NCBI RefSeq assembly: GCF_900091465.1
Contig: NZ_FMHV01000002.1
Coordinates: forward strand, 6,696,001-6,760,000
Direction of reading: 5' to 3'
Source: Micromonospora rhizosphaerae
Lineage (GTDB): Bacteria; Actinomycetota; Actinomycetes; Mycobacteriales; Micromonosporaceae
Length of the DNA: 64,000 nt
In this document: piece after piece, positions 34,578 to 43,193 of the stretch
How positions within the stretch are numbered: position 1 is the first letter of the stretch
Layout: the number at the start of each line of letters is the position of its first letter
Program-made: the position numbers and the translations under genes
Notes under the pieces: generated by a model
Database searches by the model: none
What the model was told of the DNA's origin: nothing
What the model saw: only the letters and a program-made list of their open reading frames with translations

Positions 34578-35368
34578 TGGCCACCGTCCTTTGAGAAGCA
34601 GGTCCGGACCGAGCCGAGGCCGGAGATCCGCGCCTCGTACGCCGCGCCCGGCGTCACCGGCACCATCGGGCCGAGCGCCCCGGAGAGCACCACGTCGCCG
34701 GCGCGCAGCGGGTCGCCGGCGCGGACCAGAGTCCCGGCCAGCCACTCCAGCGCGTGCAGCGGATTGCCCAGGCAGGCCGCGCCGGCGCCGACCGAGACCG
34801 GCTCCCCGGCGTGCTCCAGCACCATCCCGCACAGCCGCAGGTCGACGTCGGCGAGCCGGCGAGGGGTGGTGCCGAGCACGAAGAGACCGCTGGAGGCGTT
34901 GTCCGCGACGGTGTCCACGATGGAGATGTCCCACCCGGCGATCCGGGAGTCGACGATCTCGATCGCCGGCAGCACGTGGTCGACCGCGCGGATCAGGTCG
35001 ACGGTGGTGACCCGCTCCTCGGTCAGGTCGGCGCCGAGCACGAAGGCGATCTCCGCCTCGACCCGGGGCTGGAGCAGCCGGTCGATCACCACCTCGACGC
35101 CGTCGCCGACCGCCATGACGTCGGTCAGCACCCCGAAGTCCGGCTGGAAGACGCCGAAGCTCTCCTGGACCGCCCGGGAGGTCAACCCGATCTTCGCGCC
35201 CACCCGGCGCTCGCCCCGGTCCCGCCAGGCCCGCGCCTGAAGCTGCTGCACCCGGTACGCCGACTCGACGTCCCCCTCCGGCAGCAGCCGCCCACGCAGC
35301 GGCGGGCAGGGCTTTCCGCTCTCCCGGGCCTCGGTCAGCTCCCGGGCCGCGGCATCAATGTCGATCAT
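34574..35368 (-). CDS. mhpD: 2-keto-4-pentenoate hydratase
   Basis: 264 residues from ATG 35368, overlapping the dehydrogenase gene upstream and mhpF downstream by four bases each. It has [20 protein letters not shown], the metal-binding [11 protein letters not shown] and [19 protein letters not shown], the last in the form typical of the hydratase branch, in contrast to the decarboxylase paralogue at 31739. It hydrates 2-oxopent-4-enoate to 4-hydroxy-2-oxovalerate. The two paralogues usually form one complex. Confidence 0.92.
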   Translation of the reverse strand: MIDIDAAARELTEARESGKPCPPLRGRLLPEGDVESAYRVQQLQARAWRDRGERRVGAKIGLTSRAVQESFGVFQPDFGVLTDVMAVGDGVEVVIDRLLQPRVEAEIAFVLGADLTEERVTTVDLIRAVDHVLPAIEIVDSRIAGWDISIVDTVADNASSGLFVLGTTPRRLADVDLRLCGMVLEHAGEPVSVGAGAACLGNPLHALEWLAGTLVRAGDPLRAGDVVLSGALGPMVPVTPGAAYEARISGLGSVRTCFSKDGGQ

Positions 35369-36870
35369 GTGAGGTCCACGCAGACGTTGGTGAGTTCGGA
35401 GTAGAAGTCGAGTGAGTGCACCCCGCCTTCCCGACCGATGCCGGAGGCCTTGACGCCCCCGAACGCGGTGCGCAGGTCGCGGAGGAACCAGGTGTTGACC
35501 CAGACGATGCCGGCGTCCAGCCTCGACCCGGCCCGGTGCGCCCGCCCGACGTCCCGCGTCCAGACCGTCGCCGCCAGGCCGTACTCGGTGCCGTTCGCGA
35601 GGGCGTACGCCTCGTCCTCGTCGTCGAAGGGGGCGACGTGCACCACCGGGCCGAAGATCTCCTCCCGGTTGGTCCGGGCGTCCGGGCCGAGCCCGGTGAG
35701 CACGGTCGGCTGGACGTACGCCCCGCCGTCGCGGGCGTCGCCGAAGCTGGGCAACCCGCCCCCGGCCAGCACCTCGGCGCCCTCCGCGCGGGCCAGGTCG
35801 TAGTGGCCGAGCACCTTGTCCCGGTGGGTGTGCGAGATCAGCGGCATGTTCACCGTGGCCTCGTCGGCCGGCCAGCCGTACGCCAGCTCGTCGGCGCGCT
35901 TCGCCAGCCGGGCGGTGAACTCCTCGAAGACCGGCCGCTGCACGTAGATCCGCTCAGTGCAGAGGCAGACCTGACCGCCGTTGGTGAAGCACGACCGGAC
36001 CGAACCGGCGACCGCCGCGTCCAGGTCCGCGTCGGCGAAGACCAGTCCGGCGTTCTTGCCACCCAGCTCGAAGCTCACCGCCTTCACCCCGTCCGCGGCG
36101 GCCCGCATGATCGCGCTGCCGGTGGCCGACTCCCCGGTGAAGGTGATCGCGTCGACGCCGGGGTGGCGGGTGAGGAACTCGCCGGCCGAGTCCGGCCCGA
36201 AGCCGTGCACCAGGTTGAACACCCCGTCGGGCACGCCGGCGGCGGCCATCACCTCGGCGAGCAGGGTCGCCGAGGCCGGGGTCTCCTCGCTGGGCTTGAC
36301 CACCACGGCGTTGCCGCAGGCCAGGGCCGGGGCGACCTTCCAGGTGAGGAGCAGCAGCGGCAGGTTCCACGGCACGATGACGGCGACCACGCCGACCGGC
36401 TTGCGGACCGCGTAGTTGAGCGCCCGGCCGCCGGTCGGGGTGACCGTGGTGAACGACTCGGTCGGCGCGGTCGCCACGATCTCGGCGAAGGCGCGGAAGT
36501 TGGCCGCCCCGCGCGGGATGTCCAGGGTGCGGGCCTGGGAGATGGCCTTGCCGGTGTCGGCGACCTCGGCCGCGACCAGGTCGTCGAAGCGGCGTTCCAG
36601 CTCGTCGGCGACCCGGCGAAGCACCTCGGCGCGCTCCCGCTCCCCCATCCGGCCCCACGGCCCGCGCAGCGCGGCCCTGGCAGCGGCGACCGCATCGTCC
36701 ACGAGGGACGAAGAGGCCTCGACCACCTCGAAGACCGGCTCGCCGGTCACCGGACTGCGCTTGGTGAACCGCCGCCCCGCGTCGACGAAGCCGCCGCCGA
36801 CGAAATTGCGCAGCAGCCCCGGCCCGTCCGGCGCGCGCCCGGCCATCAGCCGGGGATCCCAGAGCGTCAT
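35365..36870 (-). CDS. nbaE: 2-aminomuconic 6-semialdehyde dehydrogenase
   Basis: 501 residues from ATG 36870. NAD aldehyde dehydrogenase with IVPWNLPLLLLTWKVAPALA, the Glu of SFELGGKNAG and catalytic Cys302 in FTNGGQVCLC, and EEIFGPVV near the end. Within the large ALDH family it resembles 2-hydroxymuconic/2-aminomuconic semialdehyde dehydrogenases (start region LLRNFVGGGFVDAGRRF). The substrate call rests on the operon: it stands between kynurenine monooxygenase and the hydratase. Product is 2-aminomuconate. Confidence 0.92.
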   Translation of the reverse strand: MTLWDPRLMAGRAPDGPGLLRNFVGGGFVDAGRRFTKRSPVTGEPVFEVVEASSSLVDDAVAAARAALRGPWGRMGERERAEVLRRVADELERRFDDLVAAEVADTGKAISQARTLDIPRGAANFRAFAEIVATAPTESFTTVTPTGGRALNYAVRKPVGVVAVIVPWNLPLLLLTWKVAPALACGNAVVVKPSEETPASATLLAEVMAAAGVPDGVFNLVHGFGPDSAGEFLTRHPGVDAITFTGESATGSAIMRAAADGVKAVSFELGGKNAGLVFADADLDAAVAGSVRSCFTNGGQVCLCTERIYVQRPVFEEFTARLAKRADELAYGWPADEATVNMPLISHTHRDKVLGHYDLARAEGAEVLAGGGLPSFGDARDGGAYVQPTVLTGLGPDARTNREEIFGPVVHVAPFDDEDEAYALANGTEYGLAATVWTRDVGRAHRAGSRLDAGIVWVNTWFLRDLRTAFGGVKASGIGREGGVHSLDFYSELTNVCVDLT

Positions 36871-38201
36871 CCGCGCCTCCCTCTGCTGATCACGGCCCCG
36901 ACCGCGCCGGCCAGCAGCGCCGCCGCGCCGACGGCCACCGCGCCGAGCACCCGGTGCTGCCGGCGGACCCGGCGGCGCACCTCTGCGTACGGGGTGGTGG
37001 AGAAGGACACCAGCTCGTACCGGGAAACGTACCGGCCGGGCAGCGCGCGTTCCAGTGCGTGTTCCACCCGCTTGCCGGCCTGGAACAGCGGCGACGCGAC
37101 CTTGTCCCGCATCTCCACGAAGTTGGCCAGCGCCATCTGGGCGATCGCCTCCGCGTTCTCCTGCCGGCGGTGCTGGAACAGCGGCAGCGCCGCCGCCCAG
37201 TCGTCGTCGCACTCGTCCAGGCAGCGATCCAGCTCCACCACGTCCTCGAAGGCGCAGTTCGCGCCCTGACCGTAGAACGGCACGATCGCGTGCGCCGCGT
37301 CGCCGAGCAGCCCGACCTTCCCGTTCACCTGCCACGGGGTGCAGCGGACCGTGCCGAGCACCCCGACCGGGTTGTGCTGGTAGTCGTCGACCAGGTTCGG
37401 CGCCAGCGGGATGAGGTCCGGGTAGTGGGTGGCGAAGTGCTGCTCGATCGCCGCCGGGCTGCCCAGCGAGGCGAAGCTGGCGGTGCCGTGGGTGGGCCAG
37501 AAGAGCGTGCAGGTGAAGGAGCGGTCCGGGTTGGGCAGCGCGATCATCATCGAGGTGCCGCGCGGCCAGATGTGCAGCGCTCCCGGGTCGAGGGCGAAGT
37601 CGCCGCCGAGCGGCGGGATGGTCAATTCCTTGTAGCCGTAGTCGAGGAAGTCCACGCTCTCGGTCAGCACGCCGTACCCGAGAAGCTGCCCGCGCACCGC
37701 GGAGCCGGCGCCGTCGGCGCCGAGGACGACCGACGCGGTGGCCGCGACCTTGCCCTGCGGGGTCTCGAAGGTCATGTCGCCGGTGATGGGATCCAGCCCG
37801 ACCAGCCGATGCTCGAAGGCGATCCGCACCCCGGGCAGCGCGGAGGCGGCGTCGAGCAGGGCGTTGTTCAGCGCACCCCGGCTGATCGAGTTGATCGCCC
37901 GGTCCCCGGAGACGCTGTACGACTGGAACTGCTGCTCCCCCTCCACCGGGTGGAGCATCCGGCCGCGCATCGGCAGCGCGTCCGCCATCACCTGCCCGTC
38001 CAGCCCGATCCGGCGCAGCGCGTCGAGGCCGCGCTCCGACAGCGCCAGGTTGATGGACCGCCCCCGCTCGACCTTTCCGGTACGCGGATCGGGTCGCCGC
38101 TCGTAGAGCGCCACCGGATAGCCGCGCCGGGCCAGGAAGCAGGCCAGCAGGCAGCCGGCCAGGCCGGCCCCGACGACCGCGATCTCGTCCCGTTCGGTCA
38201 T
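36867..38201 (-). CDS. kmo: Kynurenine 3-monooxygenase
   Basis: 444 residues from ATG 38201. FAD-binding GAGLAGCLLA at 11-20, ERGRSINLALSERG typical of KMO, the second FAD motif GLLGDAAHAIVPFYGQGAN, and CAFEDVVELD. The C-terminus has a hydrophobic helix (LGAVAVGAAALLAGAVGAVI) ending in RGRRG, a membrane anchor as known for eukaryotic KMO but less usual in bacteria. It makes 3-hydroxykynurenine with NADPH and O2. It overlaps the next gene by ATGA and follows kynU after 61 bases. Confidence 0.95.
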   Translation of the reverse strand: MTERDEIAVVGAGLAGCLLACFLARRGYPVALYERRPDPRTGKVERGRSINLALSERGLDALRRIGLDGQVMADALPMRGRMLHPVEGEQQFQSYSVSGDRAINSISRGALNNALLDAASALPGVRIAFEHRLVGLDPITGDMTFETPQGKVAATASVVLGADGAGSAVRGQLLGYGVLTESVDFLDYGYKELTIPPLGGDFALDPGALHIWPRGTSMMIALPNPDRSFTCTLFWPTHGTASFASLGSPAAIEQHFATHYPDLIPLAPNLVDDYQHNPVGVLGTVRCTPWQVNGKVGLLGDAAHAIVPFYGQGANCAFEDVVELDRCLDECDDDWAAALPLFQHRRQENAEAIAQMALANFVEMRDKVASPLFQAGKRVEHALERALPGRYVSRYELVSFSTTPYAEVRRRVRRQHRVLGAVAVGAAALLAGAVGAVISRGRRG

Positions 38202-38219
38202 CAGCAGTGCCTGCCTTTC

Positions 38220-38266
38220 GTTCGCGACTGCGGGGCTCGCAACCCCGGCTCACTCCTCGCGCTCAC
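38220..38266. repeat. Interspersed 3'-end repeat, copy 2 (end of kynU)
   Basis: Same outer blocks as 33597-33641 (GTTCGCGACTGCGGGGCTC and CTCCTCGCGCTCAC) with a different middle. In this copy the TGA within GTGAGCGCG supplies the stop codon of kynU. Confidence 0.8.
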
Positions 38267-39543
38267 CGGGTCTCCACGGTCGCGGCCAGCGCGTCGGCGA
38301 CCCGCCAGCAGTCGTGGTACGTCGAGTAGAGCGGCACCGGGGCGAATCGGACGATGTCCGGCTCCCGGGCGTCGGCGATCACGCCGTGCTCGTGCCGCAG
38401 CCGCTTGGTCAGCTCGTTCGCGCTGCCCACCCCGATCCGCACCGAGAGCTGGCAGCCCCGACGCTCGGGATCGCGCGGGGTGACCACGGTCAGCGGTCGC
38501 TCGGCGGTCACCTCGTCGAGCAGCCGCTCCAGGTAGCCGGTGAGCCGGACACTGCGCTCCCGCAGCGCCGGCATGCCGACGGAGTCGAAGACCTCCAGGG
38601 ACGTGCGTACCGGCCCCATCGCGAAGATCGGCGGGTTGGAGATCTGCCACGCCTCGACGGTGGCCGGCGGCCGGGAGACCGGGGTCATCTCGAACCGGGT
38701 TGCCGCCTCGGTGCTCCACCAGCCCTCGAACCGCGGCACGTCCGGGTCGCCGAGGTGGCGTTCGTGGACGAAGACGCCGGCCAGCGCGCCCGGCCCGGAG
38801 TTGAGGTACTTGTACGAGCACCAGGCGGCGAAGTCGACGTCCCAGTCGTGCAGCGCCAGCGGCACGTTCCCGACCGCGTGCGCCAGGTCCCAACCGACCA
38901 CCGCGCCCGCGGCTCGGCCGGCGGCGGTGATCGCCGGGATGTCCATCAGCTCGCCGGTCAGGTAGTTGACCCCGCCGAGCAGCACCAGCGCCACCCGGTC
39001 GCCCTCGGCGGCCAGGTAGTCGCACACGTCGGACGTCCGCAGCGTGTCCTCGCCCGCGCGCGGCTTCAGCCGGACCACGGTGGCGTCCGGGTCGAGGCCG
39101 TGGAAGCGGGCCTGGCTGCGGACCGCGTAGCTGTCCGAGGGGAAGGCGCTGTCCTCGATGACGATCCGGGTCCGCTCCCCCGCCGGCCGGTAGAAGCTCA
39201 CCATCAGCAGGTGCAGGTTGACCGTCAGGGAGTTCATCACCACGGTCTCCGCGGGCAGGGCGCCGACCAGTCGCGCGGCCGGCGCCGTCAACAGCTCGTG
39301 GTACGGCAGCCACGGCCGCTTTGCCTCCAGGTGCCCCTCCACGCCGAGCCGGCGCCACGCCGCCAGGTCGGCCAGGAGTTCGTCGTGGGTGGCCCGGGGC
39401 TGCAGACCGAGGGAGTTGCCGGCCAGGTAGGCGACCTCGGGATAGCGGCCGCCCTCGGCTGGCGGCACGTGGAACAGGTGACGGTGTCCGGGGTCGGCGG
39501 CGTCGAGGCGCTGTGCTTCGGCTTCGCTCATGGCCGTGTTCAT
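38263..39543 (-). CDS. kynU: Kynureninase
   Basis: 426 residues from ATG 39543; ATG 39531 is a second choice. PLP fold-type I: NSLTVNLHLLMVSFYRP, VGWDLAHAVGNVPL with the PLP Asp and His, the Schiff-base lysine in CSYKYLNSGPGALAG, and FEGWWSTE. The C-terminal domain has RFAPVPLYSTYHDCWR. It releases alanine from 3-hydroxykynurenine to give 3-hydroxyanthranilate. It follows kynA after 14 bases. Confidence 0.96.
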   Translation of the reverse strand: MNTAMSEAEAQRLDAADPGHRHLFHVPPAEGGRYPEVAYLAGNSLGLQPRATHDELLADLAAWRRLGVEGHLEAKRPWLPYHELLTAPAARLVGALPAETVVMNSLTVNLHLLMVSFYRPAGERTRIVIEDSAFPSDSYAVRSQARFHGLDPDATVVRLKPRAGEDTLRTSDVCDYLAAEGDRVALVLLGGVNYLTGELMDIPAITAAGRAAGAVVGWDLAHAVGNVPLALHDWDVDFAAWCSYKYLNSGPGALAGVFVHERHLGDPDVPRFEGWWSTEAATRFEMTPVSRPPATVEAWQISNPPIFAMGPVRTSLEVFDSVGMPALRERSVRLTGYLERLLDEVTAERPLTVVTPRDPERRGCQLSVRIGVGSANELTKRLRHEHGVIADAREPDIVRFAPVPLYSTYHDCWRVADALAATVETR

Positions 39544-39557
39544 GTCTCGCTCTCCGC

Positions 39558-40460
39558 TCACATCGCGGTCCGGGCCGACCACAACTCGGGGAAGACCACC
39601 CGGGCCATGCTCCGCTGCAACCAGGCCAGACCGGCGGAACCGCCGCTGCCGACCTTGGCGCCCATTGTGCGTTGCACCGCCTTGATGTGGTGCCACCGCC
39701 AGTCGCCGAATCGCTCGGCCACCTCGGTCAGCGCCTCGCCGAGCAGCCGCAGGTGGTTGTCCGGGCCGCCGTCGGCGTAGATCCGCACCCAGGCCGCCTC
39801 GACGGCGGGGTGCGGCTCGTGCTCCACCGCCACGTCCCGGTCGAGCAGTTCGGCGGGGAGATCGAAGCCGCGCCGGGCGAGCAGGGCGACCACGTCGTCC
39901 CAGAGGCTCGGCGCGGCGAGGGTGGCGGTCAGCTCCGCGTACACCTCGGTCTGCCGGCGGAACGGGCGGATCAGGGCCGGGTCCCGGAGGCCGAGCAGGA
40001 ACTCCAGGTGCCGGTACATCGCGGACTGGAAACCGGAGCCCTCGCCGAGCAGGTTGCGGAACCGGTTGAAGTCCGCCGGGGTCATCCACCGCAGCCCCTG
40101 CCATGCCGCGTTGAGCCCCTCGATGTGCAGCGCTGCGCGGCGCAGTGGGGGCAACGCGTCCCAGATCCGGTTCGCCCGCAGCTCCCGCTGGGCCTGGCGC
40201 AGCTCGTGGCAGGTCAGCCCGAAGTAGAGCTCCATGATCTGGCTGACCATCAGGAAGGACATCTCGCCCGGGTCGTCGCTGAGCGGCTGCTGCAACTGGT
40301 GCAGCGTGCTCGCCCGCACGTACGCGTCGTAGGGCACCCGCTCGGCGAACTCCAACGTCGGTGCGCCGCCGTTGCGCGCCGCCCGGGCCGCCCGCTGCTG
40401 CGGAGTGACCGGACGCACCGCCGCGGTCACCGTCGGTGCCCGCAGGTCCGTCTGCTCCAC
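39558..40460 (-). CDS. kynA: Tryptophan 2,3-dioxygenase
   Basis: 300 residues from GTG 40460 behind GGGAGAT. All-helical heme protein with GEMSFLMVSQIMELYFGL, GEGSGFQSAMYRHLEFLLG and the heme-ligand region DWRWHHIKAVQRTMGAK (His257/258). In the first motif Ser73 stands where Xanthomonas TDO has its distal His55; actinobacterial enzymes often lack that His, and it is not essential. It opens the indole ring to N-formylkynurenine. First gene of the eleven-gene operon, divergent from the Lrp-type regulator. Confidence 0.92.
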   Translation of the reverse strand: MEQTDLRAPTVTAAVRPVTPQQRAARAARNGGAPTLEFAERVPYDAYVRASTLHQLQQPLSDDPGEMSFLMVSQIMELYFGLTCHELRQAQRELRANRIWDALPPLRRAALHIEGLNAAWQGLRWMTPADFNRFRNLLGEGSGFQSAMYRHLEFLLGLRDPALIRPFRRQTEVYAELTATLAAPSLWDDVVALLARRGFDLPAELLDRDVAVEHEPHPAVEAAWVRIYADGGPDNHLRLLGEALTEVAERFGDWRWHHIKAVQRTMGAKVGSGGSAGLAWLQRSMARVVFPELWSARTAM

Positions 40461-40605
40461 CTGTCATCTCCCTCCGTACGCCAGGTAGCGTCATGATGGC
40501 GCGGTCGATCGGCGGATGGAATGCCTGATCAACGGCGGTCTGGCGGGTAGACCTGTCATGACGAAAGCCCAGGCCCGCCGGAGTTCACGAAGGAAAGGTC
40601 CCCGC
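40461..40605. promoter_or_regulatory. Divergent control region of the tryptophan operon
   Basis: This 145-base region must contain the kynA and lrp promoters. GTCATGAC at 40555-40562 is a perfect 8-base palindrome, and GCGTCATGATGGCGC at about 40489-40503 is a related imperfect one; both are candidate Lrp-type sites. No -35/-10 pair is convincing. Confidence 0.5.
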
Positions 40606-41082
40606 ATGGACGACATGGACTGGGCGCTGCTGCGCGAGCTCCAGGCCGACGCCCGGCTCTCCTTCAGCGAGCTGTCCCGGCGGGTACACCTCTCGCCGCC
40701 GGCGGTCGCCGAGCGGGTCCGCCGGCTGGAGGAGTCGGGCGTGATCAGCGGGTACCACGCGCACATCGACCTGACCCGGGCCGGCCGCCCGGTGGTCGCG
40801 CTGATCCGGATGTCCTGCTACGGCTCGCGCTGCATCCTGCACGACCCGGAGGTGGCGGGCTGGCCGGAGATCCTGGAGATCCACCGCATCACCGGGGACG
40901 CGTGCAGCATGCTCAAGGTGGCGGCCGGGTCGATCGACGAGTTCGAGCGGGTCATCGACCGCCTCGCCCCGTACGGCCAGCCGTCGAGCACGATGGTCCT
41001 CTCCACCCCGCTGGACTGGCACCCGGTCACCCCGCTCCCGCCGCGTCCCGCTGGCACGCCCCCGCCCACCCGCCGCCGCTGA
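40606..41082 (+). CDS. Lrp/AsnC family regulator of the tryptophan operon
   Basis: 158 residues from ATG 40606 after AAGGAAAGG; ATG 40558 in frame is an alternative. The helix-turn-helix is LLRELQADARLSFSELSRRV and HLSPPAVAERVRRLEESGVI; the RAM-type effector domain follows (MSCYGSRCILHDPEV; EILEIHRITGDACSMLKVAA). Lrp-type regulators respond to amino acids or their breakdown products; divergent position from kynA implies control by tryptophan or kynurenine. The Pro-rich tail after 145 is disordered. Confidence 0.92.
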   Translation: MDDMDWALLRELQADARLSFSELSRRVHLSPPAVAERVRRLEESGVISGYHAHIDLTRAGRPVVALIRMSCYGSRCILHDPEVAGWPEILEIHRITGDACSMLKVAAGSIDEFERVIDRLAPYGQPSSTMVLSTPLDWHPVTPLPPRPAGTPPPTRRR

Positions 41083-41169
41083 CCCCGGGTTTGCCCCGGG
41101 TTCAGCGGGAATGCATCCCCCGCTGCCCGTCAGCAGGATTCCGGTGCGCCGCACCGGGAGGGGGGAATC

Positions 41170-41688
41170 ATGCGAGGGCTCGTTTCTCATCGCGCCCTGT
41201 CGGCCATGCTGACCGTGCTCGGCCTGGTCGGGGCGTTCGTCCTGATGACCGTCACACCGGCGCGGGCCGGCGAGAACGCCTTCGTCGAGGTCACACCGAA
41301 CCCGGCGCAGGCCGGCACCCGGGTGAGCATCCGGGCGAGTTGCGACAGCAACAACAATCGCCAGGCCCAGGTGAACTCGGACGCCTTCGGCCGGGTGATG
41401 CTCCGCCCGGACAACGGCTTCCTGACCGGCGCCGTCACCATCCCGGGTAACAAGCAAGCCGGCGACTTCCCGGTCGACCTGCGGTGCGACAGCAACATCA
41501 CCGCCTCCACCGTCCTCACCGTGCTGAACATGGCCCAGCCCAGCAAGGGCCCGGCGACCGGTGGCGGTGGCACCGCCAGCGGGCGGGGGGCTGGCTCGCT
41601 GCTGCTGGTCGGCGGGCTCGCCGCGGTGGCGGTCGCGGCCGGTTTCGGCGCCTTCGGCAACCGTCGCAGGGCCGGTTCCCGCTACTGA
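41170..41688 (+). CDS. Secreted protein with sortase-like C-terminal sorting signal
   Basis: 172 residues. Signal peptide 1-33 (hydrophobic SAMLTVLGLVGAFVLMTVTP, cleavage near ARA-GE). Residues 34-120 are a small beta domain with two Cys (RASCDSN and LRCDSNI), probably disulfide-bonded. The end has KGPATGGGG, then a hydrophobic stretch (SLLLVGGLAAVAVAAGFGAF) and a basic tail GNRRRAGSRY: the layout of a sortase substrate, with PATGG in place of LPxTG. The next gene, 12 bases on, encodes a sortase. Confidence 0.75.
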   Translation: MRGLVSHRALSAMLTVLGLVGAFVLMTVTPARAGENAFVEVTPNPAQAGTRVSIRASCDSNNNRQAQVNSDAFGRVMLRPDNGFLTGAVTIPGNKQAGDFPVDLRCDSNITASTVLTVLNMAQPSKGPATGGGGTASGRGAGSLLLVGGLAAVAVAAGFGAFGNRRRAGSRY

Positions 41689-41700
41689 CGAGGTGCGGCC

Positions 41701-42651
41701 ATGGCCCGCTCACGTATCCGAGCCGGCCAGCCGGGGCGGAGCTGGAACGCCGCCCGGGTGACGCAGAGCCGGAACGCCGGCCTGCCGGTGCGGAACCGGG
41801 ACGCCCGGCGCCCGGAGGCCGACTGGGTCAGGCGGATCGGGGACGCCGGTCGGGGGACGCAAATCCGGAACGCCGCCGGAGCCGGGGTGCGGCTGCTGTC
41901 CCGGGCGTCCCGCCGGTTCACCCGGGTCGCCGGGCACGCGTTCTCGGCCAGCGTGACCACGACCGATCCCGACGCCCGCCCGGTGCCCGCGCCCCGGCCG
42001 GGAACCGCGGCCGGCCGGTGGCGGTCGCTCAGACAGCAGGGGCCCGGGGCACCGGTGCTGGTGATCGCGGCGCTGATGGTGCTGATCGTGGCGATGCTCG
42101 GGGTCGAGCGGGTCACCGGGGTCAGCGTGCTGCCGGACCGGCTGACCCCCGGGCTGCGCCCGCCACCGAAGAAGTTCCCGGTGCTCCCGGCCAGCCCGCC
42201 GACCGACATCGCGATCGGGAAGATCGGCCTGCGGGCGCCCGTGCACCAGGTCGGCATCGCCCCGGACGGCACCATCGCCGTGCCGGACGTCGGCCGGGCC
42301 GGGGAGGCCGGCTGGTACGACCAGGGGCCGACCCCCGGGCAGTACGGCCCGGCGGTGATCGTCGGGCACGTCGACACGACCACCGGACCGGCCGTCTTCC
42401 ACGGCCTGAAGAACCTGGACGAAGGCGACCGGGTCGAGGTGACCCGGCAGGACCACTCGGTGGTGGTCTTCGAGGTCAACTCGGTGGAGCGGTACGACAA
42501 GGACCGGCTGCCGGTGGACGAGGTCTTCGGCGACTTCAGCCGGCCGAATCTGCGCCTGATCACGTGCGGCGGCCGGTGGGTGGGCGGCGAGACCGGGTAC
42601 GCCGACAACGTGGTGGTCTACGGGTCCCTGGTCACGGTGCGCGGCCCGTGA
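41701..42651 (+). CDS. Class F-type sortase
   Basis: 316 residues. A long basic N-terminal cytoplasmic part is followed by a transmembrane helix at about 118-137 (VLVIAALMVLIVAMLGVE) and the sortase beta barrel. The catalytic His lies in AVIVGHVDTTTGPAVF and the Cys in LRLITCGGRW. The strand after it reads GYADNVVVYG; many class F enzymes have Arg in that segment (YRDN), so the usual Arg may be replaced or lie elsewhere. It most likely anchors the protein encoded directly upstream. Confidence 0.88.
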   Translation: MARSRIRAGQPGRSWNAARVTQSRNAGLPVRNRDARRPEADWVRRIGDAGRGTQIRNAAGAGVRLLSRASRRFTRVAGHAFSASVTTTDPDARPVPAPRPGTAAGRWRSLRQQGPGAPVLVIAALMVLIVAMLGVERVTGVSVLPDRLTPGLRPPPKKFPVLPASPPTDIAIGKIGLRAPVHQVGIAPDGTIAVPDVGRAGEAGWYDQGPTPGQYGPAVIVGHVDTTTGPAVFHGLKNLDEGDRVEVTRQDHSVVVFEVNSVERYDKDRLPVDEVFGDFSRPNLRLITCGGRWVGGETGYADNVVVYGSLVTVRGP

Positions 42652-42659
42652 CGGGCGCT

Positions 42660-43193
42660 TCAGGCCGCCTCGGGCTCGCGCAGGTCCAGCCAGTCCACCC
42701 AGCGCGGGTCCGGCGCCCGGTGGCCCAGCACCCGCCAGGCCGTCCCCTTCGGGGCCGCCGGCAGGCTGTGCAGCCGCCAGCCGAGCTCGGCCGGAGTCTT
42801 GTCGCCCTTTGTGTGGTTGCACCGGGCGCACGCCGCGACCACGTTCTCCCAGGCGTGCCGGCCGCCCCGGCTGCGCGGGAAGACGTGGTCGATGGTCTCC
42901 GCCGGGCCCCGACAGTACGCACACCGCCAGCCGTCCCGGGCGAAGACCGCCCGGCGGGAGAGCCCCACGTGGGCGCGATAGGGCACCCGGACGTACCGGG
43001 TCAACCGGACCACCGAGGGCACCGGGAGCGCGTTGCGCGCGCTGTGCAGGATGCCGTCGCCGTCGGTGACGCAGACGGCCTTGGCCGACAACACGAGGAT
43101 CGCGGCTCGACGCACCGACACGACACACAGCGGCTCGTAGGTGGCGTTGAGGACCAACGCGCCGGAGCCCACCGTGGGTCGTATGTCAGGCAT
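42660..43193 (-). CDS. HNH endonuclease family protein
   Basis: 177 residues from ATG 43193 (MPDIRPTVGSGALVLNATYE). The N-terminal LNATYEPLCVVSVRRAAIL region and the HNH module RDGWRCAYCRGPAETIDHVF with PRSRGGRHAWENVVAACARC are typical of a family conserved in actinobacterial chromosomes near glbO (Rv2469c in M. tuberculosis). The two C-x-x-C pairs bind structural zinc. It is a housekeeping neighbour and not obviously part of a mobile element. It converges with the sortase gene, 8 bases away. Confidence 0.9.
   Translation of the reverse strand: MPDIRPTVGSGALVLNATYEPLCVVSVRRAAILVLSAKAVCVTDGDGILHSARNALPVPSVVRLTRYVRVPYRAHVGLSRRAVFARDGWRCAYCRGPAETIDHVFPRSRGGRHAWENVVAACARCNHTKGDKTPAELGWRLHSLPAAPKGTAWRVLGHRAPDPRWVDWLDLREPEAA

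Noticed and set aside
41710..43128. 472-codon minus-strand frame across the sortase and HNH genes
   Set aside because: It runs antisense to the sortase and out of frame with the HNH protein; no recognisable domain.
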